DNA of 64,000 nucleotides from Aurantimonas endophytica (GCF_014196845.1 NZ_JACIEM010000001.1:186001-250000); one strand, 5' to 3'. Positions 1-9,177 are shown, numbered from the stretch's first letter. Notes: generated by a model not told the origin, from the sequence alone. Program-made: numbers and translations.

Positions 1-7
1 TTTCGCA

Positions 8-901
8 ATGCGCCATGGGATCCGCAGTTTCGCAGCCCTGTCGATTGCCTTCGCCGCCGCCGCGACGATCGACGCGTCTCGGCCCGCTACCGCTCAGCAG
101 CGCGGCCTCGGCGATCTTGGCGCAACCCGGACGCCGGCCGTTGAAGGCGGCACGAAGGTCGATGTCGAACTGATCCTGGCGGTCGACGTCTCCTGGTCGA
201 TGGATCGCGGCGAGCAGGAGATTCAGCGTGCGGGCTATGCCGCCGCTTTTCGCAGCCAGGACGTGCAGAAGGCGATCCTGAATGGCGTCAACGGACGCGT
301 CGCGGTCGCCTATATCGAGTGGGCCGGAAGCTTCGCGCAGTCGGTGGTCGTGCCCTGGACGCTGATCGATTCCCGCGAAGCGGCCGATGGCTTCGCCTAC
401 CGGCTGCAGACCGAGGAGCCTGAACGCGAGCGCCGCACGTCGGTTGCCGCCGCCATCGATTTTGCCGTGCCGCTGTTCGAGCGCAACGGCTTCGACGGTC
501 TGCGGCGGGTGATCGACATTTCCGGCGACGGCCCGAACAACCAGGGCCGGCCGGTGACCGACGCCCGCGATCACGCGATCGGGCGGGGCGTGACGATCAA
601 CGGCCTGCCGCTGATGACCTCCGGCAGCTATGCCTCATGGGGCTCCATTCCCGACCTCGATCTCTATTACGAGAACTGCGTCATCGGCGGTCCCGGCGCC
701 TTCATGATCCCGGTCAACGACTGGTCGCAGTTTCCCGAGGCGGTCCGACGCAAGCTGGTGATGGAACTCGCCGGCGACTGGGACATCGAGGCGGAGGACG
801 AGGCGCAGGTGATGCGGACGCAGGGCAGCGGCGTCGACTGTATGATCGGCGAACGCATGTGGCAGGATCGTCAGCAGCGCTGGATGGACGGCTACCAGTA
901 G
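8..901 (+). CDS. DUF1194 / VWA-like exported protein
   Basis: A 297-residue protein with an N-terminal signal peptide (hydrophobic stretch about residues 8-20, likely cut near residue 30). A von Willebrand A-like fold follows: the MIDAS motif D60-x-S62-x-S64 is visible in AVDVSWSMD. This layout matches the DUF1194 family of alphaproteobacterial exported proteins, whose substrate is unknown; by analogy with VWA domains it probably binds a partner through a metal ion in the periplasm. Only seven bases precede the start, so promoter and ribosome site cannot be judged. It converges on the GlxA-type regulator gene with 28 bases between the stops. Confidence 0.85.
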   Translation: MRHGIRSFAALSIAFAAAATIDASRPATAQQRGLGDLGATRTPAVEGGTKVDVELILAVDVSWSMDRGEQEIQRAGYAAAFRSQDVQKAILNGVNGRVAVAYIEWAGSFAQSVVVPWTLIDSREAADGFAYRLQTEEPERERRTSVAAAIDFAVPLFERNGFDGLRRVIDISGDGPNNQGRPVTDARDHAIGRGVTINGLPLMTSGSYASWGSIPDLDLYYENCVIGGPGAFMIPVNDWSQFPEAVRRKLVMELAGDWDIEAEDEAQVMRTQGSGVDCMIGERMWQDRQQRWMDGYQ

Positions 902-929
902 CGGCGCCGGGCAAACCTGGCAGCGCTTT

Positions 930-1976
930 TCAAGCCGGCGTCAGCGCCGCCCGGGCCGCGCGCTCCTGCTGCGGCGAGCGGTCGTAGAGTTCACGATAGC
1001 ATTTGGAGAAGTGCGACGCCGAGACGAAGCCGCAGGCAACGGCGATCTCGACAATGGGCAGTTGCGACTGCACCAGGAGATGACGGGCGCGATCGAGCCG
1101 GATCTCCAGGTAATAGCGCGCCGGCGAGCGCCCCATCTCCTTGTCGAAAAGCCGCTCCACCTGTCGGCGCGAAAGGCCGACATGCCGGGCGATCTCCACC
1201 AGCGACAGCGGGTCGGAGAGATTGGCTTCCATGATCTCGATCACCCGCAGCACCTTGCCGTGCTGGATGCCGAGCCTTGCCCGCAGCGGCAGGCGTTGCC
1301 GATCGTGGGCGCTACGGACCCGGTCGGTGAGGGCCTGTTCGCAGACCCGGTTCACCACCTCGTCACCCTGATCGTGACCGATCAGGGCCAGCATCATATC
1401 GAGCGACGCGGTGCCGCCGGCGCAGGTGTAGATGTTGTGGTCGATCTCGAAGAGGTCGGCATAGACGTCGGCGCGCGGGAAGGCCTCCGCGAAGCCGGGC
1501 AGGTTCTCCCAGTGGATGGCACAGCGCCGGTCGGCGAGAAGGCCGGCCCGGGCGAGGATCCAGGCAGCCGTGCAGAGGCCGCCGACGGAGATGCCGCGCT
1601 GATGCGCCTCGCGCAGATAGGAGAGGGTGCTGCGGTCGGTGAAATCCTCGACCAGTATGCCGGAACACGCAAACACCATCGAGGGACGCCGCTCGCCCGG
1701 CAATGCCCGGCGTTCGTCTTCGACGGAGGCGGAGACGGAAACCTCGACGCCGTTCGATGCCCGCACCGGCCGGCCGTCGGGTGACGCCAGCCGCCAGCGA
1801 TAGATCTCGCGGCCGACGATGCGGTTGGCGATGCGCAGCGGTTCGATCGCCGTTGCGAAGGCGATCATCGAGAAATTCGGGACGAGCAGGAAGACGATCG
1901 TGCGCTTTGGCGCGTGCTCAGGCTCGACGGATCGAGGCGGACGTTCCAGCTCCACGGACCCGTTGGTCCTCATCAT
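930..1976 (-). CDS. GlxA family transcriptional regulator (AraC-type)
   Basis: A 348-residue regulator. Residues about 25-200 form a DJ-1/PfpI-like amidotransferase fold of the GlxA/GbdR/CdhR type, with the typical stretch LCTAAWILARAGLLADRRC. The C-terminal 100 residues are an AraC/XylS DNA-binding domain with two helix-turn-helices (LSRRQVERLF and VSASHFSKCYRELY). Known relatives such as Pseudomonas GbdR and CdhR sense quaternary amines (betaine, carnitine). The gene lies at the edge of the corrinoid methyltransferase and betaine transport locus, so control of that locus by glycine betaine or dimethylglycine is a reasonable inference, not shown by the sequence. It converges on the DUF1194 gene. 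Confidence 0.9.
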   Translation of the reverse strand: MMRTNGSVELERPPRSVEPEHAPKRTIVFLLVPNFSMIAFATAIEPLRIANRIVGREIYRWRLASPDGRPVRASNGVEVSVSASVEDERRALPGERRPSMVFACSGILVEDFTDRSTLSYLREAHQRGISVGGLCTAAWILARAGLLADRRCAIHWENLPGFAEAFPRADVYADLFEIDHNIYTCAGGTASLDMMLALIGHDQGDEVVNRVCEQALTDRVRSAHDRQRLPLRARLGIQHGKVLRVIEIMEANLSDPLSLVEIARHVGLSRRQVERLFDKEMGRSPARYYLEIRLDRARHLLVQSQLPIVEIAVACGFVSASHFSKCYRELYDRSPQQERAARAALTPA

Positions 1977-2095
1977 TGCCGATGGTACTCCGCATCACGC
2001 CCATGCCGGAACTTGCCGGCCACCGGAAGGTGGCGGCAAAGTCGGCGCCGCGCAAGACGGAACTCCGTGCAGATGTGAAGGACCGGTGTCCGGGC

Positions 2096-2461
2096 CTATT
2101 TCTTGCCCTGGCGTGCCTTGCGGCTGGCATATTTGGCGTCGCGTTCCGCCTTCCGTGCCGCCTCGTCCGCGACCATCTGGTCGATCAGCCGATTCTGGTC
2201 CGCCTTCTTTGCTTCTTCCTCGGCCTGGCGAGCGGCCTCCCGCTCGGCCTCGCGGGCCTCTTCCTCGCGCTGCTTCTGCTCGTCTTCCGCGCGCTTCTGC
2301 GCCTGGCGCTCCTCGCGCGCGGCAACGACCGCAGCGCGTTCCTCGCGGGCCTTCTCGGCCTCCGGGCTGTTGAGACGTGCCTTGGCCTTCTCAAGGAGTG
2401 CCTGCTTGGCCTCGTTGGCTGTCTTGCGGCGGTCGGCGAAATCGCTGTCGATCGGCTTCAT
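2096..2461 (-). CDS. DUF6481 family protein
   Basis: A 121-residue, very charged protein, almost all helix: residues about 15-105 are runs of Ala, Glu, Lys and Arg consistent with a long coiled coil, ending in a basic tail. The N-terminus (MKPIDSDFADRRKTANEAKQ) resembles the alphaproteobacterial DUF6481 family of unknown function. There is no signal peptide or membrane segment, so it should be cytoplasmic. It stands between the GlxA regulator and the corrinoid reactivase on the same strand, but the spacings (119 and 165 bases) do not suggest tight co-translation. Confidence 0.8.
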   Translation of the reverse strand: MKPIDSDFADRRKTANEAKQALLEKAKARLNSPEAEKAREERAAVVAAREERQAQKRAEDEQKQREEEAREAEREAARQAEEEAKKADQNRLIDQMVADEAARKAERDAKYASRKARQGKK

Positions 2462-2626
2462 CGGTCCTCATGGGTGGCGACGACGGCGCAGCATCGGGCT
2501 GGCTCGCTTCGTTATTCGCCTTCTGTCAAGCGGGATGGGGTTCGATAAGCCTGTTTGCGCCAAGACGCAACGGGCGGGATGCGCGATCGGAGCATTGGGC
2601 GTGCACAAAGAACCTCTGGCGCAGCC

Positions 2627-4732
2627 TCAGGCGGACCGCCCCGCGCGCCCGCCGCGTCGTCCGCGATCCGGCGTGCCCGACGCTGAAATACTCCGGCCAG
2701 GCAACGGCATGCCGGCCGCGTCCCGGTTCGGCAAAGCCTGTACGCGGGCAAGCGCCGGAAAGGCGTCGCGCTTGTTCGGGAAGGCCATGGCCGCCACGAA
2801 ATGATCCTGGAAGGCCGGCTCCAGCGCCGTCTCGATCTTCTCGATGCGGCTGACGGTCGTCTCGATCTCGCGGCGATAGGCGCGATTGAGCAGCGCCATT
2901 CGGGCGCCCGCGCCGGCGGCGTTGCCGACCGCCTTGCACCGATCGAGATCGCAATCGGGAACGAGCCCCAGCACCATGGCGTAGCGCGGTTCGATGAACG
3001 ACCCAAAGGCCCCGGCCAGCGCGATCCGGTCGATCCGCACGGTTGGGTCGCTCCGCAGGCCGTCGGCTGTCGCGGGCTGCGAGAACCGGTCGATCAGGAG
3101 CTTGATCCCGGCGTATAGCGCCGCCTTCGCCAGCTGGATGGCGCGGATGTCGGTCTGCAGGATGGTCAGGGTCCGCTGCGGGGCCTCGTGGAGGACGTAG
3201 GCGAAGGTTCGGCCGTTTGCGACGACGCGGGGCGTTCGCGCCGCGAGCGCACCGTCGATGACGCCATCCTCGGTGACGATTCCGGCCAGGAACATCTCGG
3301 CGACCACCTCGACGATGCCGGAGCCGCAAATGCCCGTCACGCCGAGCGCGGCTGCGGCATCGGCGAAGCCCGGGTCGTCGGACCAGATGTCGATGCCGAT
3401 GACCTTGAAGCGCGGCTCGAGAGTCAGCGGGTCGATCCGCACCCGCTCGATAGCCCCGGGGGCGGCGCGCTGGCCGCAGGAGATCTCGGCGCCCTCGAAG
3501 GCCGGGCCGGTGGGCGAGGAGGCGGCCAGCAGCCGGTTGCGGTTGCCGAGCACGATCTCGGCATTGGTGCCGACATCCACCAGCAGCATCGTCTCGTCCT
3601 GGCGGTGCGGGCCTTCCGACAGCGTCGCCGCCGCAGCGTCCGCGCCCACATGGCCGGCGATGCACGGCAGCAGATAGGCTCGTGCGGCCGGATGCAGCGT
3701 CAGGTCCAGATCGGCGGCCGGCAGCGCCAGCGCCCCCGACAGAGCCAGTGCGAAAGGCGCCTGGCCGAGCTCTGTCGGGTCGATGCCGAGGAAGAGATGA
3801 TGCATTACCGGATTGCCGACGAAGACGCAGTCCATGATGTCAGCGGTCGAGACATTGGCCTCGGCGGAGACGGTCTCGATCATCGCCTGCACCGCCTCGC
3901 GGACGGCGCGCGTCATCTCGGCCCGGCCGCCCGGGTTCATCATGACATAGGAGACCCGGCTCATCAGGTCCTCGCCGAAGCGGATCTGTGGATTGGGGGC
4001 GCCGGTGGCGGCGATGGTCGCGCCGGAGAGGAGCGAGGAGAGGGAGAGCGCGATCGTCGTCGAGCCGATGTCGACGGCGATCCCATAGGCCTCGTTCTTC
4101 AGGCCCGGATAGATCGCCAATAGATGCGGGCGATCTTCCTCGTGGTCGTGCGCGATGGCGCAGGTCACCTGCCACGCGCCCTCGCGCAAGGTCTTCTGGA
4201 GCAGGGGCAGGACAGAATGCTCGACCGTCGGCCGCGCCAGGCTCCAGTCGCCTTCCAGTGCCGCGAACACCCGGTCGAGATCGCCGAGCGGTGCGTGCAT
4301 GTCCGGCTCCGGGACCTCGACGAAGAGCAGGCGGATCGCCGGGTCGCGGGGGAAGACCCGCGTGTCGACGGCCTTGCGCACCACGGCGGTGTTCACGGCC
4401 ATGTCGGAGGGCAGGTCGACGACGAGGTCACCCTCAATCGTGGCGGCGCAGGAGAGCCGCCGCCCGGATTTTAGGACACGCTTCTCGGCGTAGCGGGTTT
4501 CCGTCGCCGAGACGGGCGACAGATGGTGGGCGGCGGAGACGATCTTGTGCTTGGCGAAGGCGCCTTCGACGATCTCCACCTGGCAGCGGCCGCAGATGCC
4601 GCGGCCGCCGCAGACGCTCTCGACATGGACGCCGAGCGAGCGCGCCGCGGCGATCAGCGAGGTGCCGCGAGCAAAGCGTCCGCGGCGCCCGGACGGCATG
4701 AACAGGACGAGGGGATCGGTCTCGTCGCTCAT
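2627..4732 (-). CDS. RamA-like corrinoid reductive activase (2Fe-2S + ASKHA domains)
   Basis: A 701-residue protein. The N-terminal 100 residues are a plant-type 2Fe-2S ferredoxin domain with cysteines C41, C47 and C50 and a fourth in LSCAATIEG. The remainder is the DUF4445/ASKHA ATPase region, with phosphate-binding motifs AVDIGSTTIALS and LLVDVGTNAEIVL. Proteins of this family (RamA, corrinoid activation proteins) use ATP and a low-potential electron to return inactive Co(II) corrinoid to the methyl-accepting Co(I) state. Here the likely client is the corrinoid protein at 9536-10225. The gene follows a small helical protein on the same strand with 31 bases between them. Substrate identity of the system is inferred from the locus. 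Confidence 0.92.
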   Translation of the reverse strand: MSDETDPLVLFMPSGRRGRFARGTSLIAAARSLGVHVESVCGGRGICGRCQVEIVEGAFAKHKIVSAAHHLSPVSATETRYAEKRVLKSGRRLSCAATIEGDLVVDLPSDMAVNTAVVRKAVDTRVFPRDPAIRLLFVEVPEPDMHAPLGDLDRVFAALEGDWSLARPTVEHSVLPLLQKTLREGAWQVTCAIAHDHEEDRPHLLAIYPGLKNEAYGIAVDIGSTTIALSLSSLLSGATIAATGAPNPQIRFGEDLMSRVSYVMMNPGGRAEMTRAVREAVQAMIETVSAEANVSTADIMDCVFVGNPVMHHLFLGIDPTELGQAPFALALSGALALPAADLDLTLHPAARAYLLPCIAGHVGADAAAATLSEGPHRQDETMLLVDVGTNAEIVLGNRNRLLAASSPTGPAFEGAEISCGQRAAPGAIERVRIDPLTLEPRFKVIGIDIWSDDPGFADAAAALGVTGICGSGIVEVVAEMFLAGIVTEDGVIDGALAARTPRVVANGRTFAYVLHEAPQRTLTILQTDIRAIQLAKAALYAGIKLLIDRFSQPATADGLRSDPTVRIDRIALAGAFGSFIEPRYAMVLGLVPDCDLDRCKAVGNAAGAGARMALLNRAYRREIETTVSRIEKIETALEPAFQDHFVAAMAFPNKRDAFPALARVQALPNRDAAGMPLPGRSISASGTPDRGRRGGRAGRSA

Positions 4733-4763
4733 CGCTTTTCGAGAACCAAAGGCGACGAGGGGT

Positions 4764-5141
4764 TTACCGCGAGAGGCGCTTGCGGTTCGCCCGAACGCGC
4801 TGCGAATAGGGCTTGAGCCCGGCCGAGAAGATGGCGTCGCCGTGATTGTCGTTGAGATACGACCCGGTGGCGACGGCCAGTGTCGCCTTGGTCACTGCCT
4901 CTACGGCGGCGAGGTTCATCGCGACCACCGATTCCCCGACCGCCTGCATCTTCTCGCTGACCATCTGCGCCGCCTCTTCCCGATCCTTCGCCTGCGGAGA
5001 GGCGGCCGACGCCCAGAACTGCGTCAGGCGCGTGCCGATGACGAACGGCGACATGATCATCAGCGTGGTCATTTCCGCCGCCGTCTTGGGCGCGTGGGCA
5101 AAAACCGCGGGGAAAGGGTGGCGGCGAATCATCGGGAGCAT
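4764..5141 (-). CDS. Small helical protein, possibly phasin-like
   Basis: A 125-residue protein without recognised motifs. It is mostly amphipathic helix, with a stretch around residues 23-45 (AAEMTTLMIMSPFVIGTRL) followed by charged helix and a basic C-terminus (RVRANRKRLSR). This composition recalls phasin-like granule proteins, but the similarity is general and I do not claim the family. It lies directly upstream of the corrinoid reactivase gene on the same strand, so it may be co-transcribed with it. Function unknown. Confidence 0.6.
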   Translation of the reverse strand: MLPMIRRHPFPAVFAHAPKTAAEMTTLMIMSPFVIGTRLTQFWASAASPQAKDREEAAQMVSEKMQAVGESVVAMNLAAVEAVTKATLAVATGSYLNDNHGDAIFSAGLKPYSQRVRANRKRLSR

Positions 5142-5285
5142 TCCTTGTGGGCCTGTCCCACATAAACGCTAAGGCTGGCGAAATAGTCGCTGCAGCCGCA
5201 GATTTATTTCGCACGTGCGAAGACTCGGGGGCTGGGGAGCACGAGACCGTCCGTTCACGGTGTCCCGCCTGTGGAGGGCATGGCA

Positions 5286-6230
5286 TCATGCCGTCGGCCG
5301 GCGGGCCTCGCGGCCGCCCCGCCGCCTGCCGGTCGATGCCGCGGGGGCCGCGGCGATCATCGCCGCAGATGGCACTGCGTCGCGATAGCTGCGGATCCAG
5401 GTCATGCATGAGGGGTCGTTACCCATCAGCACGTTGGCGGCCCGCACCGCTTCCATCTCCTGCGGGCGGCAGGGGTTCATGATCGCCGAGGTCATGCCCG
5501 CCGCGATCGCCATCGGCAGGAAGGCAGCGTTGATTCCGTGGCGATGCGGCAGGCCGAAGGAGATGTTCGAGGCGCCGCAAATGGTGTTGACGCTGAGTTC
5601 CTCGCGTAGCCGCCGGACAAGCGCGAAAACCTGGCGCCCGGCTGTCCCTATGGCCCCGATCGGCATCACCAGCGGGTCGACGACGATGTCGCATGGCCTG
5701 ATGCCGTAATCGGCCGCGTGGTGGACGATCCTGCGGGCAACCTCGAAACGTACGTCCGGGTCTTCCGAGATGCCGTTCTCGTCGTTGGAGATCGCCACCA
5801 CCGGCACGTCGTATTTCTTGATCAGCGGCAGGATGGCTTCGAGCTTCTCCATCTCGCCGGTGACCGAATTGACCAGCGGCCGCCCCTCGGCGATCTCCAG
5901 CGCCGCCTTGATTGCTGGAGACACCGAAGAGTCGATCGAGATCGGCATGTCGGTCAGGCTCTGGACCAGCCTGATCGTCTCGACCAGCAGCGGCGGTTCC
6001 GAAATGTTCGGGTCGACGGCGGTCACGCCGGCATTGACGTCCAGCATGGTGGCCCCTGCCGCGACCTGCTGCAGCACGTCGCTGGTCACCGTCTCGAAAT
6101 TGCCGGCCACCATCTCGGCGGCGAGCTTCTTGCGGCCGGTCGGGTTGATCCGCTCGCCGATGACGCAGAACGGTTCGTCAAAGCCGATGACGATCTCCCG
6201 GCTGGCGGAGGCGACGACAGTGCGGGTCAT
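5286..6230 (-). CDS. Methyltetrahydrofolate:corrinoid protein methyltransferase
   Basis: A 314-residue pterin-binding (DHPS-like) TIM-barrel protein. The start is set at the ATG giving MTRTVVASASREIVIGFDEP; an in-frame extension upstream runs through the neighbouring gene's 3' end and has no protein character. Family signatures include VIGERINPTGRKKLA, MLDVNAG and DISIDSS-type strands (PISIDSSVSPAIKAALEI), and NSVTGE. Such enzymes move a methyl group between a corrinoid protein and tetrahydrofolate; in a demethylation pathway the direction is corrinoid to THF, forming methyl-THF. It follows the methylene-THF reductase gene with a 37-base gap, so the two steps are almost certainly co-expressed. 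Confidence 0.92.
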   Translation of the reverse strand: MTRTVVASASREIVIGFDEPFCVIGERINPTGRKKLAAEMVAGNFETVTSDVLQQVAAGATMLDVNAGVTAVDPNISEPPLLVETIRLVQSLTDMPISIDSSVSPAIKAALEIAEGRPLVNSVTGEMEKLEAILPLIKKYDVPVVAISNDENGISEDPDVRFEVARRIVHHAADYGIRPCDIVVDPLVMPIGAIGTAGRQVFALVRRLREELSVNTICGASNISFGLPHRHGINAAFLPMAIAAGMTSAIMNPCRPQEMEAVRAANVLMGNDPSCMTWIRSYRDAVPSAAMIAAAPAASTGRRRGGREARRPTA

Positions 6231-6267
6231 GGGCGTTCCCGGGAGGTTTTGGTCGGCATCGTCGGCT

Positions 6268-7149
6268 TCACCCCAGCGCGCGCTCGGCGACGCTGCCCGG
6301 CCAGGAACCGCGCTCGCGCAGCCATGTCGCCGATTGCGCCAGGCCGCCGAACGGGAAGACGTGGATCTGCCGGATCGGTGATTCCGGCGTCTGCCGCCAA
6401 TGCTGTTCGATCGGTCCGACGACGGATTCGGGCGAATGATGGGCTGCAAGCGCCGCCAGCGCGCCGGTGCGCTTCTTCAGGAAGGTGACCGAGCTGCCGA
6501 CGCCGCAAAGGGCGGCATAGCGGATCAGCGTGGTGATCGACGCCGGCCCGGCGACGCCGATATGGATCGGCAGGCCGATGCCGCTTTCCCGCACGGCCAT
6601 CGCCCAGTCGACATAGGCATCGGCGTCGAAGCCGAACTGCGTGACGATCCGCATCCTGGCGCCGGTGCGCTCGCAGAAATCCCGCTTCAGGCGCAGCGCG
6701 GCCTCGGCCGTGGCGAGCGAGAACTCCGGGGAGCCCTCCGGATGGCCGGCAACGCCGATCTCGCTGATGCCGTGGCGGTCGAGCAGGCCGCTTTCGAGGA
6801 TTTCCATGGACGAGGTGTAAGGCCCGGCCGGCCGGTCGAGGCCGCCGCCGATCACCAGCACGTCGGTGACCCCGGCCTCCTCGGCATAGGCGCGGATCCG
6901 GGTCTGCAACTCGTCGCGCGACCGGATCCGGCGCGCCGGGATATGCGGCACCGGTACATAGCCGAGATCGGCGATCCGCCGCGTCGCGGCGACGAAATCC
7001 TTGACGCTGTCGACGCCGACATCAGTCAGGTAGGTCCGGGTCCGCGGCGGAAAGAGGCCCGGCAGTTCCGTCGATCGCACCGCCTGCCGCGGCGCGACCT
7101 CGATCGAAGCGGGGATGACGTCCCGCGTCTGCGGCAGGGCGTGGCTCAT
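6268..7149 (-). CDS. Methylenetetrahydrofolate reductase
   Basis: A 293-residue MetF-type flavoprotein (TIM barrel). The chosen ATG (MSHALPQTRDVIPASIEVAP) overlaps the stop of the preceding small gene by four bases (ATGA), which supports this start over the longer in-frame extension. Visible family features include FFPPRT near the N-terminus, DVLVIGGGLDRPAG, and VTQFGFDADAY. In this locus it would oxidise methyl-THF made by the downstream corrinoid methyltransferase to methylene-THF, feeding serine synthesis or formate oxidation. It diverges from canonical MetF (for example GGLDRPAGPYTSSMEIL), as is usual for copies in methylamine or betaine demethylation loci. The partner reductant is unknown. 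Confidence 0.88.
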   Translation of the reverse strand: MSHALPQTRDVIPASIEVAPRQAVRSTELPGLFPPRTRTYLTDVGVDSVKDFVAATRRIADLGYVPVPHIPARRIRSRDELQTRIRAYAEEAGVTDVLVIGGGLDRPAGPYTSSMEILESGLLDRHGISEIGVAGHPEGSPEFSLATAEAALRLKRDFCERTGARMRIVTQFGFDADAYVDWAMAVRESGIGLPIHIGVAGPASITTLIRYAALCGVGSSVTFLKKRTGALAALAAHHSPESVVGPIEQHWRQTPESPIRQIHVFPFGGLAQSATWLRERGSWPGSVAERALG

Positions 7150-7445
7150 GGCTCGCGTCCCGCATTGGCGATGAGCGAGCGAAGTCGCTGCATGTCGTAG
7201 CTGTTGTCGATTTCGGCCGCGGCCCGCTCGGCCTCGCTCTCGAGGTCGGCGGCTTCGCGTTCGGTGCTCGCCCGGCGCCATTCCGCGAGGTAGGCGTCCG
7301 AATCCTTTGCCCCGACGCGCATCGCGCACATGTCCACGGCTTCGATGAAGCGTTTCGGCAGTTCGCGCCGCGCCGCCTTGCGGCCTTGCCGCACGATCAC
7401 CTGGGCCGGGATGTCGCGCCAGTAGACGATCTGCAGTTCCGCCAT
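7146..7445 (-). CDS. PF13769-type 'virulence factor' small protein
   Basis: A 99-residue soluble protein starting MAELQIVYWRDIPAQVIVRQ and containing RRELPKRFIEAVDMCAMRVG. This pattern fits the small family named 'virulence factor' in Pfam (PF13769), a name that says nothing about its biochemistry. The stop overlaps the start of the methylenetetrahydrofolate reductase gene by four bases, so the two are translationally coupled and probably act together. I infer a role as a subunit or electron-transfer accessory of that reductase. There is no signal peptide and no obvious metal-binding cluster (one cysteine). Confidence 0.8.
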   Translation of the reverse strand: MAELQIVYWRDIPAQVIVRQGRKAARRELPKRFIEAVDMCAMRVGAKDSDAYLAEWRRASTEREAADLESEAERAAAEIDNSYDMQRLRSLIANAGREP

Positions 7446-7545
7446 CGGGGTCCTCCGTGGCGGCTAATGTGGACGTGACGACAAGACGACGTTGTGCCGG
7501 CCGCGACGAGCCGCGGCGCCTTTGCGACATGCGGCGCCGGCTGTC

Positions 7546-8229
7546 TCAGAACAGCTGCAGGAAGGCGAATAGCGCGGCGCCGTAGATGCCGGCGAGGAAG
7601 AGCACCGAGGCGATGCCGACGACGATCGAGGCGATCAGCCAGAGCCCGTCGCGGGCCGTGATGGCAACGCCGGCGAGCGCGATTGAGACGCCAGGGAACA
7701 TGTTGGTGAGCGGGAAGGGGATCGCTACCAGGAGCGCCATCACGAAGGAGAACCAGCCGATGGCGGACAGGACCACCCATTCGGGTTCCGGCCAGTAGCG
7801 GTGGCGCGCCAGTCGCTCGACCTTTCGCAGGTAGGGACCGAGCCGGACGACGAGCATGCTCATCGTCTCCGGCTTCAGTCGGATGTTACGCACACGTTCG
7901 GGCAACCACAGACGGTGCCGGCCGATCGCGAGCTGGATCGTGAAGAGCAGCAGCGGCACGCCGAAAACCAGCGACGTGCCCGGCGGCAGCGGAATGAGGT
8001 TCACTCCGCCGAAGACGATGAAGAAGGCGCCGAAGGAGCGGGCGTCGAAGGCCTCGGACAGGTCACCGATCGTCGGGATGTCCCGGTCGCGATGGCTATA
8101 GGCGCGCAGGATCGCCGAAATGCGACGCTGGCGCTTGCCTCTGCGCCGTCTGAGCGATTCACGCAGGCGCGCGAAAGCGGCGGTCGGCGCACGGGCGGTT
8201 CGGGGAGCGGAGGCTTCGGGAGAGGACAT
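7546..8229 (-). CDS. ExoD-like exopolysaccharide synthesis protein
   Basis: An integral membrane protein of the ExoD family (PF06055). From the ATG at 8229 (MSSPEASAPRTARAP) it is 227 residues; an ATG at 8295 would add 22 residues with little conservation. A basic cytoplasmic N-terminus (RLRESLRRRRGKRQRR) is followed by the typical ExoD stretch with ERDIPTIGDL-like sequence (HRDRDIPTIGDLSEAF), and four to five membrane segments rich in Gly, Leu and Ile. ExoD affects exopolysaccharide and alkaline tolerance in rhizobia, but its molecular role is not settled. It is on the strand of the C1 genes but 100 bases upstream of them. Confidence 0.85.
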   Translation of the reverse strand: MSSPEASAPRTARAPTAAFARLRESLRRRRGKRQRRISAILRAYSHRDRDIPTIGDLSEAFDARSFGAFFIVFGGVNLIPLPPGTSLVFGVPLLLFTIQLAIGRHRLWLPERVRNIRLKPETMSMLVVRLGPYLRKVERLARHRYWPEPEWVVLSAIGWFSFVMALLVAIPFPLTNMFPGVSIALAGVAITARDGLWLIASIVVGIASVLFLAGIYGAALFAFLQLF

Positions 8230-8544
8230 GGTGACGAATTCGAGGTCCCGTACCGGAAGCCGGGCCCCATGCCCGATGCTCCGCCTTTTGCCCATATGGG
8301 AGACGACTATGCCCGATGGGCAGTTAAGTCAGCGTTGCCTCCGGGAATATCAAGACGTGACACCCGCGATGGCTCCGCCAGCCCGGCTCTTTGCCGTGCC
8401 CCCGGAAGCGGTTCGATTTAAGCCAACGAGCTTCTTCCCGCAATGTGACTTCGGCCACACTCGCACCGCTCCTTCACGTCCCGATCACGGTGGCTGACAC
8501 AAGCCAGAGGGTAGGCAGGAGCGGCCGGATCCGGGCGAGGCGGT

Positions 8545-9177
8545 CTATGCGCCCGCAGCGGCGGCAACAAGTGCCGGGGTCAGATCGCCGTACCCCACCA
8601 GACGGCGCTCGTAGGCAAGGCCGAGCCGCGCGGCGATGGCCCGCCCCCGACGGTCCAGCGCCGCGTCGTCGGTCTGAGCCAGGTACACGACGCGTTCATA
8701 GTGCCCGAACAGCATCCCGACCACCTCCGGATGCCGGTCGAGCTTGAACGGCTTGGCGACGAAGGCGTCGAACTGCCGGGCCAGGAAATCGGTCAACCAG
8801 AAAGTCGTGAGGTGTTCCTCCGCTTCCTCGGCGAACTGCGCATTGCCGCGGAAGAAGGCGTAGCAGTGCGGGCCGGGGATCCTCGTTACTCCCTCGCGAA
8901 GGCACAGTGCGTCGAGACCGCCGCCGGTGCCGCAGTCGGCGTAGGCGACGAAGATCCGTTGGCATCCCTGTTCCCGAGCCGCGGCGATGGCCGCCTCGAC
9001 CGCCGGCACGATCTTCTGCGGCGCGTTGTGCAGGATCGCCGGCAGGCAGGTGAGGGTGACGTGCTGAAGCCGGTTGGCGGCCAGGACGGCACCGATTTCG
9101 CGGGCGATGGCGCCGCAAGCGATAACCGTCAGCGGTTCCATGGCGATATTGGTTGCATCCGTCACTGGAGCGTCCAT
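8545..9177 (-). CDS. DUF1638 domain protein
   Basis: A 210-residue cytoplasmic protein (ATG at 9177; a second in-frame ATG at 9141 begins at MEPLTVIACGAIAREI, closer to the family start). It shows the DUF1638 pattern: LTVIACGAI at the N-terminus, LHNAPQKIVPAVEAAI, FVAYADCGTGGGLD and GPHCYAFF. Cysteines in ADCGTGG and GPHCYA are well placed to bind a metal or ligand. DUF1638 genes are known to occur beside corrinoid methyltransferase genes in methanogens and bacteria, but no activity is established. Its place in this locus supports a role in betaine or corrinoid metabolism. Confidence 0.88.
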   Translation of the reverse strand: MDAPVTDATNIAMEPLTVIACGAIAREIGAVLAANRLQHVTLTCLPAILHNAPQKIVPAVEAAIAAAREQGCQRIFVAYADCGTGGGLDALCLREGVTRIPGPHCYAFFRGNAQFAEEAEEHLTTFWLTDFLARQFDAFVAKPFKLDRHPEVVGMLFGHYERVVYLAQTDDAALDRRGRAIAARLGLAYERRLVGYGDLTPALVAAAAGA

